Below, in pieces: positions 7,971 to 13,839 of a stretch of 46,863 nucleotides of DNA. The notes beneath the pieces are model-generated. The model made no database searches. It was not told the origin of the DNA and worked only from the letters and a program-made list of their open reading frames with translations. The translations under genes and the position numbers were made by a program. Position 1 is the stretch's first letter, and each line of letters begins with the position of its first letter. The stretch comes from a virus, in the IMG/VR virus record IMGVR_UViG_3300043409_000405, positions 1 through 46,863 of that record. One strand, written 5' to 3'.

Positions 7971-9491
7971 CTAATATCCTGTAACACCGTTTCGTCCGGT
8001 TTGTTCGTCAGTTTCGTACTTGGATTTCATATCCAAGTAGTCTTCATCTTCAACTTCTTTTGTGGTTGGTGCTTCCCACATCTTGTCTAACATTAGTCCC
8101 ATATAAGCCCAAGCGTCTACTTGGTCGTCGTGCTTATCTCTTGGAAACCGCATTAGTTCGTCTTCAAAGTTCTGGTACCACTCAGCCTCTTTATCAAACC
8201 TGACCGCACCTGCCCTCATCCTAGCCTGTATGCTTCTGGCCCTAACCATCTTTTCATTTGTTGGGGTAAGCAGGACAGTGTTAATAAAAGTATTACGCTT
8301 GAGCATCTCTGTTCTTAGGAACGGCCCCAGAGACTTCTCAATCATCCCCTTCTCAATCCCAAACAGGATAGGTTTGTAGAATCTTTGAAGCATCATCATT
8401 GTGTCGATAATCTGTAGGGAATCCAAACGATCTTTGATTACATGTACACAGTATAACTTACCGTCCTCATCCATCCCGCCAACTACAAAAGCTGAGAAGT
8501 CAGATCTTTGGGATTGGGATACTGCCAGATCGCAAGTGATATAGTATACCATGCTTTTCTTCTTATCGTCTACCCGCATGGGAGCAAAGTCTTCTCTTCG
8601 GAAATAGGTGTTCTGTTCGTCTAGGGGAATGTTGAGCATCTCTTGGGAGTACACATCAGACAGACCCTGCCTAGCATAGTCCTCCTTTGACGCTTTAAAT
8701 TCTTCCACAGACTTCTTTTCAGGCCATAAAATTTTGGAATAGTCATTTGTAAAGGCACGGTATTTGACCGACTTCCAAGGTAGTTTGGCATTGCTGTACT
8801 CCTTTAAATCTTCCTTGACCAGCTTCTTTAGTCCCCCTGTGATGCCCTTTAACAGGTTCTCTGGCATCAGGTTCTCTAGGAGACTGTCCAAGTGAAGGAT
8901 AGTGCCTACAATCCGTATCTTACCTTTGTCTGACAAGGCAGGTAGTAAAGCCCCATAGAACCAACGCTTAAACTTTAAGCGCCTATCCCGGTTCATAACA
9001 ATCTCATCATTTTCCATATCATCACCAATGATAAGGCCGGGTCTACGGTTCTTCCATTTTAGACCCCGAAGCTTTTGTTCACTGCCCTTTGCCTGTATTC
9101 TGAAGAGGTGTCCATCGTCCATCTGGCAGATTAGGTCATCTTCTGTGTCTTTTAGGAAGTCTTTTACCCCAAAAAGTGACCTAAGATCTTCATTATCCAG
9201 CAGTTCCTTCTTGATATCCCCTAAAAACTGTACAGATTGCCCTACTGTATCAGAAACAATGATGATGTAAGACTGATCTCTGAACAAAGCAGAGGCTAGG
9301 GTGTACGCATGGGTAACAACCGTAGATTTTGCGTGGTTTCTAGGGGCAGCAATAGCAATTTTAGGGTGAGAAGAGCAGACATACTCCCAAATTTCCCTGT
9401 GAAATTCCCCAGTCTCAGCAGGGTCATCAAAGTTTTTACGGAGGACGGTGTTAACGAACCCTTCTAGGACATTGGCTGTTAATTTAGTCAT
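7971..9491 (-). CDS. terL: Terminase large subunit
   Basis: The 506-residue packaging motor joins an N-terminal ATPase to a C-terminal nuclease. A Walker A-like segment APRNHAKST lies at about 49-57 and the Walker B LIIGDDMEND at about 153-162. The RNase H-like nuclease begins at YYITCDLAVSQ (Asp321), with a further acidic residue at Asp331, and a late DDQVDAWAY motif at about 455-463 supplies another acidic pair. Motif order and length match TerL. It overlaps the small terminase gene by 8 bp. The packaging strategy cannot be read from the sequence; the circular map would fit headful packaging or a missed terminal repeat. Confidence 0.93.
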   Translation of the reverse strand: MTKLTANVLEGFVNTVLRKNFDDPAETGEFHREIWEYVCSSHPKIAIAAPRNHAKSTVVTHAYTLASALFRDQSYIIIVSDTVGQSVQFLGDIKKELLDNEDLRSLFGVKDFLKDTEDDLICQMDDGHLFRIQAKGSEQKLRGLKWKNRRPGLIIGDDMENDEIVMNRDRRLKFKRWFYGALLPALSDKGKIRIVGTILHLDSLLENLMPENLLKGITGGLKKLVKEDLKEYSNAKLPWKSVKYRAFTNDYSKILWPEKKSVEEFKASKEDYARQGLSDVYSQEMLNIPLDEQNTYFRREDFAPMRVDDKKKSMVYYITCDLAVSQSQRSDFSAFVVGGMDEDGKLYCVHVIKDRLDSLQIIDTMMMLQRFYKPILFGIEKGMIEKSLGPFLRTEMLKRNTFINTVLLTPTNEKMVRARSIQARMRAGAVRFDKEAEWYQNFEDELMRFPRDKHDDQVDAWAYMGLMLDKMWEAPTTKEVEDEDYLDMKSKYETDEQTGRNGVTGY

Positions 9492-10026
9492 TAAGCGGGA
9501 TAATGTCTGCTATAACAGGCATTTCCCCAATTTGGGGCGTAACATCCCTAGCTTTTGCAAACCTTGCAAACTCTTCAGCAAGCTTTAAAAGCCTAGCATC
9601 CACGGTCTTCTCAACCTCAAGCTTCTCTGGAGCAGCCCTAAGCTTGTCTTGCTTGGTAAGTAGGTCGGTAGTGACCTTAAGGGCTACAGTAGCCTTAATT
9701 GGGATTCTAATAGGTTTACCCGTCTTAGGGTCATACTGGTAGTCGCCATTATCTAAGCGGTCTTCTAGGGCCTTTAAAGCCTTTCCTACGACTTTCTGGA
9801 TGTTAGTATCCAGTTGCTGGACATCCTCATCCCGAATCTGAAGCTGGAGTTCTCTAAACCACTCAGACCTCTTCCACATCTTTAAAGTGTCAAGCGGGAT
9901 GGTTGTGACCAGAGCAGTCTCAACCATGTTGCCAAGCATCACGTAAGTTGCCACTGCTTCCAGCTTTTGCTGTTCTGTCCAGTGTGCCCTACCATGTTCT
10001 GGGTATATGCTTTTCTTACGTTTCAT
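9484..10026 (-). CDS. terS: Terminase small subunit
   Basis: The 180-residue product is the first protein gene of the leftward unit. Its N-terminal part (HWTEQQKLEAVATYVMLGNMVETALVTTIPLDTLKMWKRSEWF, about 15-58) reads as a helix-turn-helix DNA-binding domain. A helical oligomerisation region follows. A charged C-terminal part would contact TerL. The stop overlaps terL by 8 bp, which supports pairing of the two. AAGGAG lies upstream of the ATG at 10026. It should recognise a packaging site, possibly nearby, but no such site can be identified from sequence alone. Confidence 0.85.
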   Translation of the reverse strand: MKRKKSIYPEHGRAHWTEQQKLEAVATYVMLGNMVETALVTTIPLDTLKMWKRSEWFRELQLQIRDEDVQQLDTNIQKVVGKALKALEDRLDNGDYQYDPKTGKPIRIPIKATVALKVTTDLLTKQDKLRAAPEKLEVEKTVDARLLKLAEEFARFAKARDVTPQIGEMPVIADIIPLND

Positions 10027-10089
10027 ACATTAACTCCTTGTTTCCTACCTACCTTTGTCAGAAATACTAGTATCTATTTATGACATTTC
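10027..10089 (-). other. Short leader between tRNA and small terminase
   Basis: These 63 bases hold the AAGGAG ribosome site for the small terminase and a 10-bp palindrome ATACTAGTAT near 10063-10072. No gene is seen. The segment would be the spacer released when the tRNA is cut from the late transcript. Confidence 0.5.
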
Positions 10090-10168
10090 TGGTGGGGCTG
10101 TGCGGGACTCGAACCCGCATTTGATGGTTTATCAACCCATCGTTCTATCCAGTTAAACTAACAGCCCC
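10090..10168 (-). tRNA. tRNA, probable Ile (anticodon GAT), 8-bp acceptor stem
   Basis: A full cloverleaf can be drawn on the minus strand. The acceptor GGGGCTGT (10168-10161) pairs with ACAGCCCC (10101-10094), followed by A73 and an encoded CCA. The D arm is GTTT/GAAC with A14, GG and A21. The anticodon loop is TTGATAA, and the T arm GCGGG-TTCGAGT-CCCGC is perfect. The GAT anticodon, with A37, A38 and A73, fits isoleucine. Two oddities stand out: the acceptor stem has eight pairs instead of seven, with position 8 (T) and 9 (A) still canonical, and the last anticodon-stem pair is G31-A39. It is the first element of the leftward late transcript. Confidence 0.85.
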
Positions 10169-10169
10169 T

Positions 10170-10205
10170 ACGCAGTAGTATAACACAGAAAGTGTAATAT
10201 CCAGT
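10170..10205 (-). promoter_or_regulatory. Candidate late promoter (extended -10) in front of the tRNA
   Basis: On the minus strand, TGTTATACT gives an extended -10 element (TATACT at 10182-10177 with TG one base upstream). Transcription would start at about 10170, almost at the tRNA 5' end. No good -35 is seen; that zone overlaps the 25-bp palindrome at 10204-10228. Sigma-70-type recognition is inferred. Confidence 0.5.
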
Positions 10206-10228
10206 AGTTGAGAACAGTTCTCAACTAC
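10204..10228. promoter_or_regulatory. Perfect 25-bp palindrome, candidate operator
   Basis: Two perfect 12-bp arms (GTAGTTGAGAAC and its complement) flank a single central A. It lies just upstream of the candidate late -10 element, where a regulator would overlap the -35 region. There is no T-run, so a terminator is unlikely. Binding by a host or phage regulator is inference. Confidence 0.6.
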
Positions 10229-10257
10229 AGGAAGGTATTGTCAAAGAAACTGAGCAA

Positions 10258-10614
10258 GTTGCCGTAGGCAACAGCAGAACAGCAGAGATGTAACAAGATG
10301 TAACAGTAGTAGCTATTAGGGTTTATAGGTAGTATTTTATATATATATAACTAGTTATATCTATAACAGTAGTTATATGTTCTTTTATAGGTATTGTTGT
10401 TTATATACAACAGTTATTACTATAAGTAGTAACATAACAACATATACCTCCCCTATATTATAAAACTATATAAATCGTTATAAGGTACTATATATAATAT
10501 ATATAAGCATGCTTTTTGCTCCCCCCTACCCCTAAATATAGTCAGGCTGTACTGTGAGTGAGCACTCACCCCTCCCCCTAACATGTTGTATTGTTGGGTG
10601 TTATAGCACCAACA
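10258..10614. other. AT-rich divergent control region with palindromes (possible origin or promoters)
   Basis: No gene is seen. It holds a 6-bp hairpin GTTGCC/GGCAAC at 10258-10272, two tandem AGATGTAACA at 10286-10305, and a long TA-rich stretch (about 10320-10510). Within the latter are a perfect 16-bp palindrome at 10345-10360, AGTTATAT twice (10353-10360, 10371-10378) and TGTTGT/ACAACA arms at 10395-10412. After a C-rich patch come inverted repeats GTGAGTG/CACTCAC (10554-10569) and TGTTGGGTG/CACCAACA (10592-10614). An easily melted segment between two divergent units would suit a replication origin or early promoters; neither is demonstrated. Confidence 0.45.
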
Positions 10615-10620
10615 TAGTGC

Positions 10621-10637
10621 ATCAGTCACTTACTGAT
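10621..10637. repeat. Short inverted repeat
   Basis: ATCAGT and ACTGAT form a perfect 6-bp stem around CACTT. It stands at the left edge of the sparse zone (10615-10790), in which I see no gene and only weak pairing possibilities. Confidence 0.4.
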
Positions 10638-10790
10638 TCAATTGGTATCGTTATCTCCCCCTGAATCTACACTTCAACCCAATACCTAAGCCAAGGCTAA
10701 TACCAAACTTCAAGGTCAACACCTAACGTCAACAGGCAACTGCTACGCAACCTCTCACTCCTCAGGCAGCGAGTGCGATACCTGCTCTTC

Positions 10791-10859
10791 GCTCAACACC
10801 AACTGCAATCGCTCGGGCGGTAACAGGGCTAGGCGTTGCTCAACACCAACTTCCATCGC
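10791..10859 (+). repeat. Direct repeat of about 22 bp, two copies
   Basis: The segments starting at 10791 and 10838 share GCTCAACACCAACT followed by a near-identical CATCGC/AATCGC tail (20 of 22 positions by eye), 47 bp apart. A shorter TCAACACC also occurs near 10717. Purpose unknown; they lie at the 5' edge of the structured region and could be protein-binding iterons or part of the RNA. Confidence 0.6.
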
Positions 10860-11456
10860 AAGCCAGCCCATCGCCCGCTGTCCATCGGGTCACACCTGCG
10901 GGCCACACTCCACGGGCAAGTGGCTTCCCCGCCCAACATCGGGCGGGATCAGCCTCATGTCCCGTGAGTGCGGGGAATCTCCTGTGTTCCGTAGGGGATT
11001 CGTCCGTGCACGAGCGTACTTTCCCTTCCAGATGCTCAGTCAAGGGTCAGTCCACGCGACTTACATGGCCGCCTTCGGCGGAGTTGTCCACGCCCACATA
11101 CACCAACACCGTGGGCTACCGGCTCGTCAACTTTCCCGTTGGGAAAGTTAAGACCGCGAGCCTGACAACAGGTCTTGGCACTCCGAGCCTTTCGGCTCGG
11201 GTGACTTCGGTAGTCCAACTACGGACTACCTACGAGTAGCCGCTGGCTGACCGTGGGTGGCAAGCCAGATTCCCCAAGTCGGGCCAGCAAGCTGGCCTTG
11301 ACTTGTTAGCTGCTCCGCAGCTGGGGAATCACCCCGCTTGCCCTTCCACGACTCAACTCGCGTTGCGAGTCTCGCCCTTGACAAGAGCATCAGGAAGTGA
11401 GTACTTCGTGCCCCGTCGAATTCCCCTACTACACTCTGTAGGGCGAACTGATCGAC
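10858..11456 (+). ncRNA. Candidate large structured non-coding RNA or early leader
   Basis: No plausible protein gene occurs here, but helices are dense. Paired segments are 10928-34/10941-47; 10975-82/10994-11001 with one U-G; 11023-27/11042-46; 11069-73/11077-81; 11121-26/11157-62 enclosing a perfect 9-bp hairpin 11129-37/11141-49; 11183-89/11194-200; 11209-16/11223-30; and 11243-48/11263-68. A three-way junction closed by 11268-75/11323-30 holds hairpins 11276-80/11300-04 with 11282-87/11292-97, and 11308-13/11317-22. Then come 11356-61/11365-70, 11394-98/11403-07, and 11415-19/11452-56 enclosing 11424-29/11438-43. G-U pairs favour the plus strand. It ends just before the ribosome site of the first early gene. 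Its ends and function are not known; large ornate phage RNAs such as GOLLD and ROOL are the nearest concept, without claimed homology. Confidence 0.55.
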
Positions 11457-11483
11457 ACCTTGTAGTCTTTTAGGAGCATTGCT

Positions 11484-11744
11484 ATGACCACGCAATCGTT
11501 TGACATGAAGAAGGCTGTTGCTGAAGTGCCCGGCCCGCTGGCGTTCTGGATGGGGCTGTCGATGGTGAAGGCGGCAACCGCCAATGCTTACAGCTACAAC
11601 AAAGACCGCTTCGAGAAGCTGGCAGCGATCTGCGATGAACTGCAAATCATCGCTAACGAAATGAAGGCGGAGAAGGAGCAGCGGCTTAAGGCGGCTGCTG
11701 ACCGCACCGCACAAGCAGCGGCAATTGCGGCTGGTAAGGCGTAG
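11484..11744 (+). CDS. First early gene; small helical protein of unknown function
   Basis: The 86-residue product starts at ATG 11484, with AGGAG at 11471-11475. It has a short hydrophobic segment (GPLAFWMGLSMVKAATANAY, about 17-36), then a helical E/K-rich part and an Ala-rich tail (TAQAAAIAAGKA). Composition is more GC-rich than in most early genes. It is the first gene after the structured region and is followed by a GAAA-capped hairpin. Early first genes of lytic phages often act on the host, but nothing here identifies a target. Confidence 0.75.
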   Translation: MTTQSFDMKKAVAEVPGPLAFWMGLSMVKAATANAYSYNKDRFEKLAAICDELQIIANEMKAEKEQRLKAAADRTAQAAAIAAGKA

Positions 11745-11753
11745 TAGAAGCAG

Positions 11754-11777
11754 AGGGGGTGGCGAAAGCCACCTCTT
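11754..11777 (+). other. GNRA-capped hairpin after first early gene
   Basis: AGGGGGTGGC and GCCACCTCTT pair over 10 bp with two G-U pairs around a GAAA tetraloop. The loop and G-U pairs point to plus-strand RNA. No T-run follows, so a processing, stabilising or pausing role is more likely than strong termination. A second weak stem GCCC/GGGC follows at about 11786-11802. Confidence 0.6.
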
Positions 11778-11804
11778 CGGCATTGGCCCAACATCTCCGG
11801 GCTG

Positions 11805-11818
11805 TGTTCTTAATAACA
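11805..11818. promoter_or_regulatory. TGTTCTTA-type inverted repeat
   Basis: TGTTCTTAATAACA is a 14-bp inverted repeat with one mismatched pair, 12 bp before the start of a 37-residue gene. It is related to perfect copies at 12761 and 14357. It could be an operator or small hairpin; the function is inferred only from recurrence. Confidence 0.4.
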
Positions 11819-11830
11819 TGGGAGTTAGCT

Positions 11831-11944
11831 ATGATCTCGAACCTGATGTACAAGCTTATGGCAAGGGCTGAAATCAATGCCAAGATCAACGCGGGTAATA
11901 CCGAGTATGACTCTTGGAGCTGGATATGCGCTACCACGTTCTAA
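11831..11944 (+). CDS. 37-residue early microprotein
   Basis: ATG at 11831 follows GGGAG at a 7-base spacing. The product MISNLMYKLMARAEINAKIN... ends in an aromatic segment SWSWICATTF. It overlaps the next gene by 19 bp, whose ribosome site lies inside it, so the two are probably coupled. It is too short for domain assignment; the function is unknown. Confidence 0.55.
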   Translation: MISNLMYKLMARAEINAKINAGNTEYDSWSWICATTF

Positions 11945-12207
11945 AGAAGGGCCACTTCGTGGCCTTAGTGGGTGCCAAAGAGGGGCTTAGTGACAGAGCC
12001 TTTGCTGATGGATACCGAATAGCACACCCGTACTTAACTATGGCAGAAGTACAAGAACTTGGCTATGATTGGGATGATCTGGTCTCAGTTAAGACCGAAC
12101 AACACTCTGAGTTTGCTAAGGTTGATCCTCCCGGTCAGAAGGAGTCGGCATTCAACGATAGCCCCGTGATGGACAGGAAGCCGAGAGGCTTCCGACCTGT
12201 GTACTAA
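11926..12207 (+). CDS. Small early protein of unknown function
   Basis: I choose ATG 11926 (MRYHVLKKGHFVALVGAKEG) because GGAG at 11916-11919 is well placed; a TTG start at 11914 would add four residues. The 93-residue product has a beta-type N-terminus, a central segment MAEVQELGYDWDDLVSVKTE that looks helical, and a disordered basic end (MDRKPRGFRPVY). No domain is recognised. It sits between a microprotein and a structured intergenic stretch. Confidence 0.65.
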   Translation: MRYHVLKKGHFVALVGAKEGLSDRAFADGYRIAHPYLTMAEVQELGYDWDDLVSVKTEQHSEFAKVDPPGQKESAFNDSPVMDRKPRGFRPVY

Positions 12208-12213
12208 AGGAGA

Positions 12214-12231
12214 GGCCAGCGAAAGCTGGCT
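12214..12231 (+). other. GNRA-capped hairpin
   Basis: GCCAGC-GAAA-GCTGGC is a perfect 6-bp stem with a GAAA loop, extended by one G-U pair. It lies 7 bp after a stop codon and is followed by TTCTTCCTC. It could be a weak terminator or an mRNA-stabilising hairpin on the plus strand. Confidence 0.6.
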
Positions 12232-12259
12232 TCTTCCTCATTTAGCCCTAAATCCAAGG

Positions 12260-12383
12260 GCAAGCCTCGGCCACGGTAGTACTGTGGCCTTCGTCTTGCT
12301 ACCACCCATAAAGGTAGAATAAGAAAGTGGGTTGGGCGCGTCGCCCACCCCGTTCCGGGGTGAGGGCGGGCGTCGCCCCCAAC
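12260..12383 (+). ncRNA. Structured intercistronic element, copy A
   Basis: Two composite hairpins precede the gene at 12399. Hairpin I has an outer stem GCAAG (12260-64)/CTTGC (12295-99) and inner stem GGCCAC (12269-74)/GTGGCC (12284-89). Hairpin II has outer GTTGGG (12331-36)/CCCAAC (12378-83) and inner CACCCCG (12346-52)/CGGGGTG (12356-62) with loop TTC. The arrangement is repeated in diverged form at 12714-12825. A leader or translation-control RNA is inferred. Confidence 0.55.
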
Positions 12384-12398
12384 CTGAGGAAATTTAAC

Positions 12399-12611
12399 AT
12401 GATGACTAATATCTACCTCATTACAGCGTTCATCAAAGATGTTAGCATTATCCTATTGTGCATCCTAGTACTCGGATACGTTACAGGTCGCGTTGAAGAG
12501 TTTACACCCTCCCGCACAGCTCTCATCGAAGAGCAAACCGGGTGCCATACCGATACCGAGTGCGAAGAAATGGAGGATTACCTTAATGCTCACAACATCT
12601 ACAGGATGTAA
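12399..12611 (+). CDS. Small single-pass membrane protein
   Basis: ATG at 12399 is preceded by GAGGA at 12386-12390; an upstream in-frame start at 12327 lies in the structured element and is rejected. The 70-residue product has one clear membrane helix (YLITAFIKDVSIILLCILVLGYVTG, about 5-29). An acidic cytoplasmic or periplasmic tail with two Cys (GCHTDTECEEMEDYLNAH) follows. The 3' end is duplicated in tandem (12599-12624). The role is unknown; an early membrane protein affecting the host envelope or superinfection is possible. Confidence 0.7.
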   Translation: MMTNIYLITAFIKDVSIILLCILVLGYVTGRVEEFTPSRTALIEEQTGCHTDTECEEMEDYLNAHNIYRM

Positions 12612-12624
12612 CTACAGGATGTAA
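12599..12624 (+). repeat. Tandem 13-bp duplication over a stop codon
   Basis: CTACAGGATGTAA occurs twice in tandem. The first copy encodes the last codons and stop of the membrane protein, and the second copy supplies the AGGA before the ATG of the next microprotein. It seems a simple slippage-type duplication. Confidence 0.85.
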
Positions 12625-12625
12625 C

Positions 12626-12703
12626 ATGGGTAAAACAACAGAAAACTGGATTATGTTTATATTAATAGTAGTTCTTGCATTTACTATTTGCTTTGTATTA
12701 TAA
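12626..12703 (+). CDS. 25-residue membrane microprotein
   Basis: ATG at 12626 follows AGGATGTAAC. The product MGKTTENWIMFILIVVLAFT... is a short polar start and one hydrophobic helix of about 17 residues, ending ICFVL. A phage membrane peptide is plausible, but no homology can be claimed at this length. Confidence 0.45.
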   Translation: MGKTTENWIMFILIVVLAFTICFVL

Positions 12704-12713
12704 AGCTCCCATA

Positions 12714-12825
12714 GGCAAGTCCCGCGCCCGTCCGGTGGCCGGTCACGGGTCTTGCTTCTGTGTTCTTAAGAACATAGAATGTGGTCGTCGGTCTCGGCCC
12801 GCCCCATTCGGGGCGAAGGCGGGCC
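12714..12825 (+). ncRNA. Structured intercistronic element, copy B
   Basis: It is arranged like copy A. Hairpin I has outer GCAAG (12715-19)/CTTGC (12751-55), inner CCCGT (12727-31)/ACGGG (12745-49), and an apical CCGG/CCGG. Hairpin II is GGCCC (12796-800)/GGGCC (12821-25) enclosing GCCCC/GGGGC (12801-05/12810-14) with loop ATTC. Aligning hairpin II with copy A shows an A-U pair in A replaced by a G-C pair here, and the inner stem of hairpin I differs in sequence but keeps pairing. It precedes the gene at 12862. Confidence 0.55.
12756..12779. promoter_or_regulatory. 24-bp palindrome with core TGTTCTTAAGAACA
   Basis: The 14-bp core (12761-12774) is a perfect palindrome, extended outward to 12-bp arms with one mismatched pair. 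It sits between the two hairpins of copy B. The same core occurs at 14357. It is a candidate operator or a cruciform-type site. Confidence 0.5.
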
Positions 12826-12861
12826 TCGTCCTCCTCTTAACCGTTGAAAAGGAAGAATAGA

Positions 12862-12984
12862 ATGGACAAGCTAGCTAGCCTCAAGGAGTTGGTGGAGCAG
12901 TTTGAATCCGGCTTGATATCTGAACATGAGTTTTGGATGGCCGCAGTAGTACTTGCCGATCAAAACTATAGGAATACAATGTGA
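12862..12984 (+). CDS. 40-residue early protein
   Basis: ATG at 12862 follows GGAAG at 8-9 bases. The product MDKLASLKELVEQFESGLIS... is acidic and helical (HEFWMAAVVLADQNYRNTM at the end). The segment resembles short helix-turn-helix-like SHOCT-type sequences (L-x-x-L-x-x-x-x-E-x-G-x-I-x-x-x-E-F), an uncertain comparison. Its stop overlaps the GTG start of the next gene (ATGTGA). Confidence 0.6.
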   Translation: MDKLASLKELVEQFESGLISEHEFWMAAVVLADQNYRNTM

Positions 12985-13295
12985 GTACCTACAACGTACT
13001 CAAGCTTAATAACATGTGCTGCATTGCACCATGTGTTGATGGTGTTCGTGATGATCTCTTTGAACTTGGTGTTCGTATTCATGTCTATGATACAACCCTG
13101 TTTGACGCACAAAATGTTGTAGCTAATCTTTGGAATGATGAGATTGAGCACTACAATTACATAGAGTTTATTGATGCTGTTCTAGATGGCTTAGAACGGG
13201 AGCCGGGATGTGCTGTTAAAGTCCAAGGAACAAAGTGGGTTTTACCAACCACATCGTTTGATTTAGCAACTGAACGTAAAAGAGAGGTGTATTAA
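12981..13295 (+). CDS. Hypothetical early protein
   Basis: The GTG start at 12981 overlaps the preceding TGA; TAGGA lies about 8 nt upstream. The 104-residue product begins MSTYNVLKLNNMCCIAPCVDGVRDDLFELG, with three Cys close together at about 13-18. It is acidic overall, with a helical segment YNYIEFIDAVLDGLEREPG and a basic end. No family is recognised. It is part of the run of small, coupled early genes. Confidence 0.6.
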   Translation: MSTYNVLKLNNMCCIAPCVDGVRDDLFELGVRIHVYDTTLFDAQNVVANLWNDEIEHYNYIEFIDAVLDGLEREPGCAVKVQGTKWVLPTTSFDLATERKREVY

Positions 13296-13297
13296 AA

Positions 13298-13648
13298 ATG
13301 AAACCAATTCTGTGTAACGGAGTTCAGTGCGATGTCGCTGATGCATTGGTGCGAGAGAATGCCGAACTGTCGCAGCAACTAGGCAACTTGTTGGCAGTTA
13401 TCCACCGCGACGATGGGGGTTACAGGGCGCAATACGGCAACGTTTCAGCTGTCTCCGAGGCCATCATGATCGTGAGCGGGCTACGACAGGAATTAGATTC
13501 GGCACTATTCGACCTGAAGGTCGGCGACGAGAAGCTGAAGACAGCAACGGCATGGTCGGATCGCCCGGACTGGGGAAGACAACTCCCCGGCGCGGAACTC
13601 TACGACCGCGCCATGAAGCGCCACCAACCTCAGAAGGAGAAACCATGA
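13298..13648 (+). CDS. Hypothetical early protein (GC-rich block)
   Basis: ATG at 13298 follows AGAGAGG. The 116-residue product has a helical central part (ALVRENAELSQQLGNLLAVIHRDDGG, about 16-41), a Val/Leu-rich helix (SEAIMIVSGLRQELDSALFDLKVGDEKLK) and a basic tail. The segment could form a coiled coil. Composition is clearly more GC-rich than in the genes on either side and continues through the next two genes, suggesting an acquired block. Coupled by ATGA to the next gene. Confidence 0.6.
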   Translation: MKPILCNGVQCDVADALVRENAELSQQLGNLLAVIHRDDGGYRAQYGNVSAVSEAIMIVSGLRQELDSALFDLKVGDEKLKTATAWSDRPDWGRQLPGAELYDRAMKRHQPQKEKP

Positions 13649-13839
13649 AACTAACGCGGTGGTATCCGCCCGACACTAAGCCGGTGCGAAAAGGCTGGTA
13701 CGAGTGCAAATGCTGCAATAACAGGTACTTTTGGAGCGGGTCTTGGGACAACACCGATATCGGCGGGCCGTCATTGAAGCAGAATATTGAATGGCGCGGC
13801 CTTACGAAGCGGTCTTATGACGCAGGGGAGAAACCATGA
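13645..13839 (+). CDS. Small protein with CXCC motif
   Basis: ATG at 13645 overlaps the preceding stop; AAGGAGAAACC is an excellent ribosome site. The 64-residue product is MKLTRWYPPDTKPVRKGWYECKCCNN..., with the Cys cluster at about 21-24 (CKCC). An aromatic W-S-G-S-W segment and E-W-R-G-L follow. The W-Y-P-P-x-x-K-P-x-R-x-G-W-Y-E pattern is often seen in small phage and prophage proteins of unknown function (DUF551-like). A longer start at 13552 in the same frame lies within the previous gene and is rejected. Confidence 0.65.
   Translation: MKLTRWYPPDTKPVRKGWYECKCCNNRYFWSGSWDNTDIGGPSLKQNIEWRGLTKRSYDAGEKP

Noticed and set aside
10090-10168. tRNA as an integration site
   Set aside because: No integrase, excisionase or repressor is found; the tRNA has a complete body and its own place in the late unit.
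10840-11239. Open frames on both strands in the structured region (e.g. 10957-11151 plus, 11036-11218 minus)
   Set aside because: They lack ribosome sites, have Arg/Ala/Pro/Cys-biased shadow-like products, and are explained by GC-rich hairpin sequence with few stops.
11378-11410. TTGACA at 11378-11383 as an early promoter
   Set aside because: No acceptable -10 lies at proper spacing, and the segment is within the structured region.
11226-11819. 197-codon minus-strand frame
   Set aside because: It lies antisense to the first early gene, which has a good ribosome site, and its product is Leu/Arg-monotonous.
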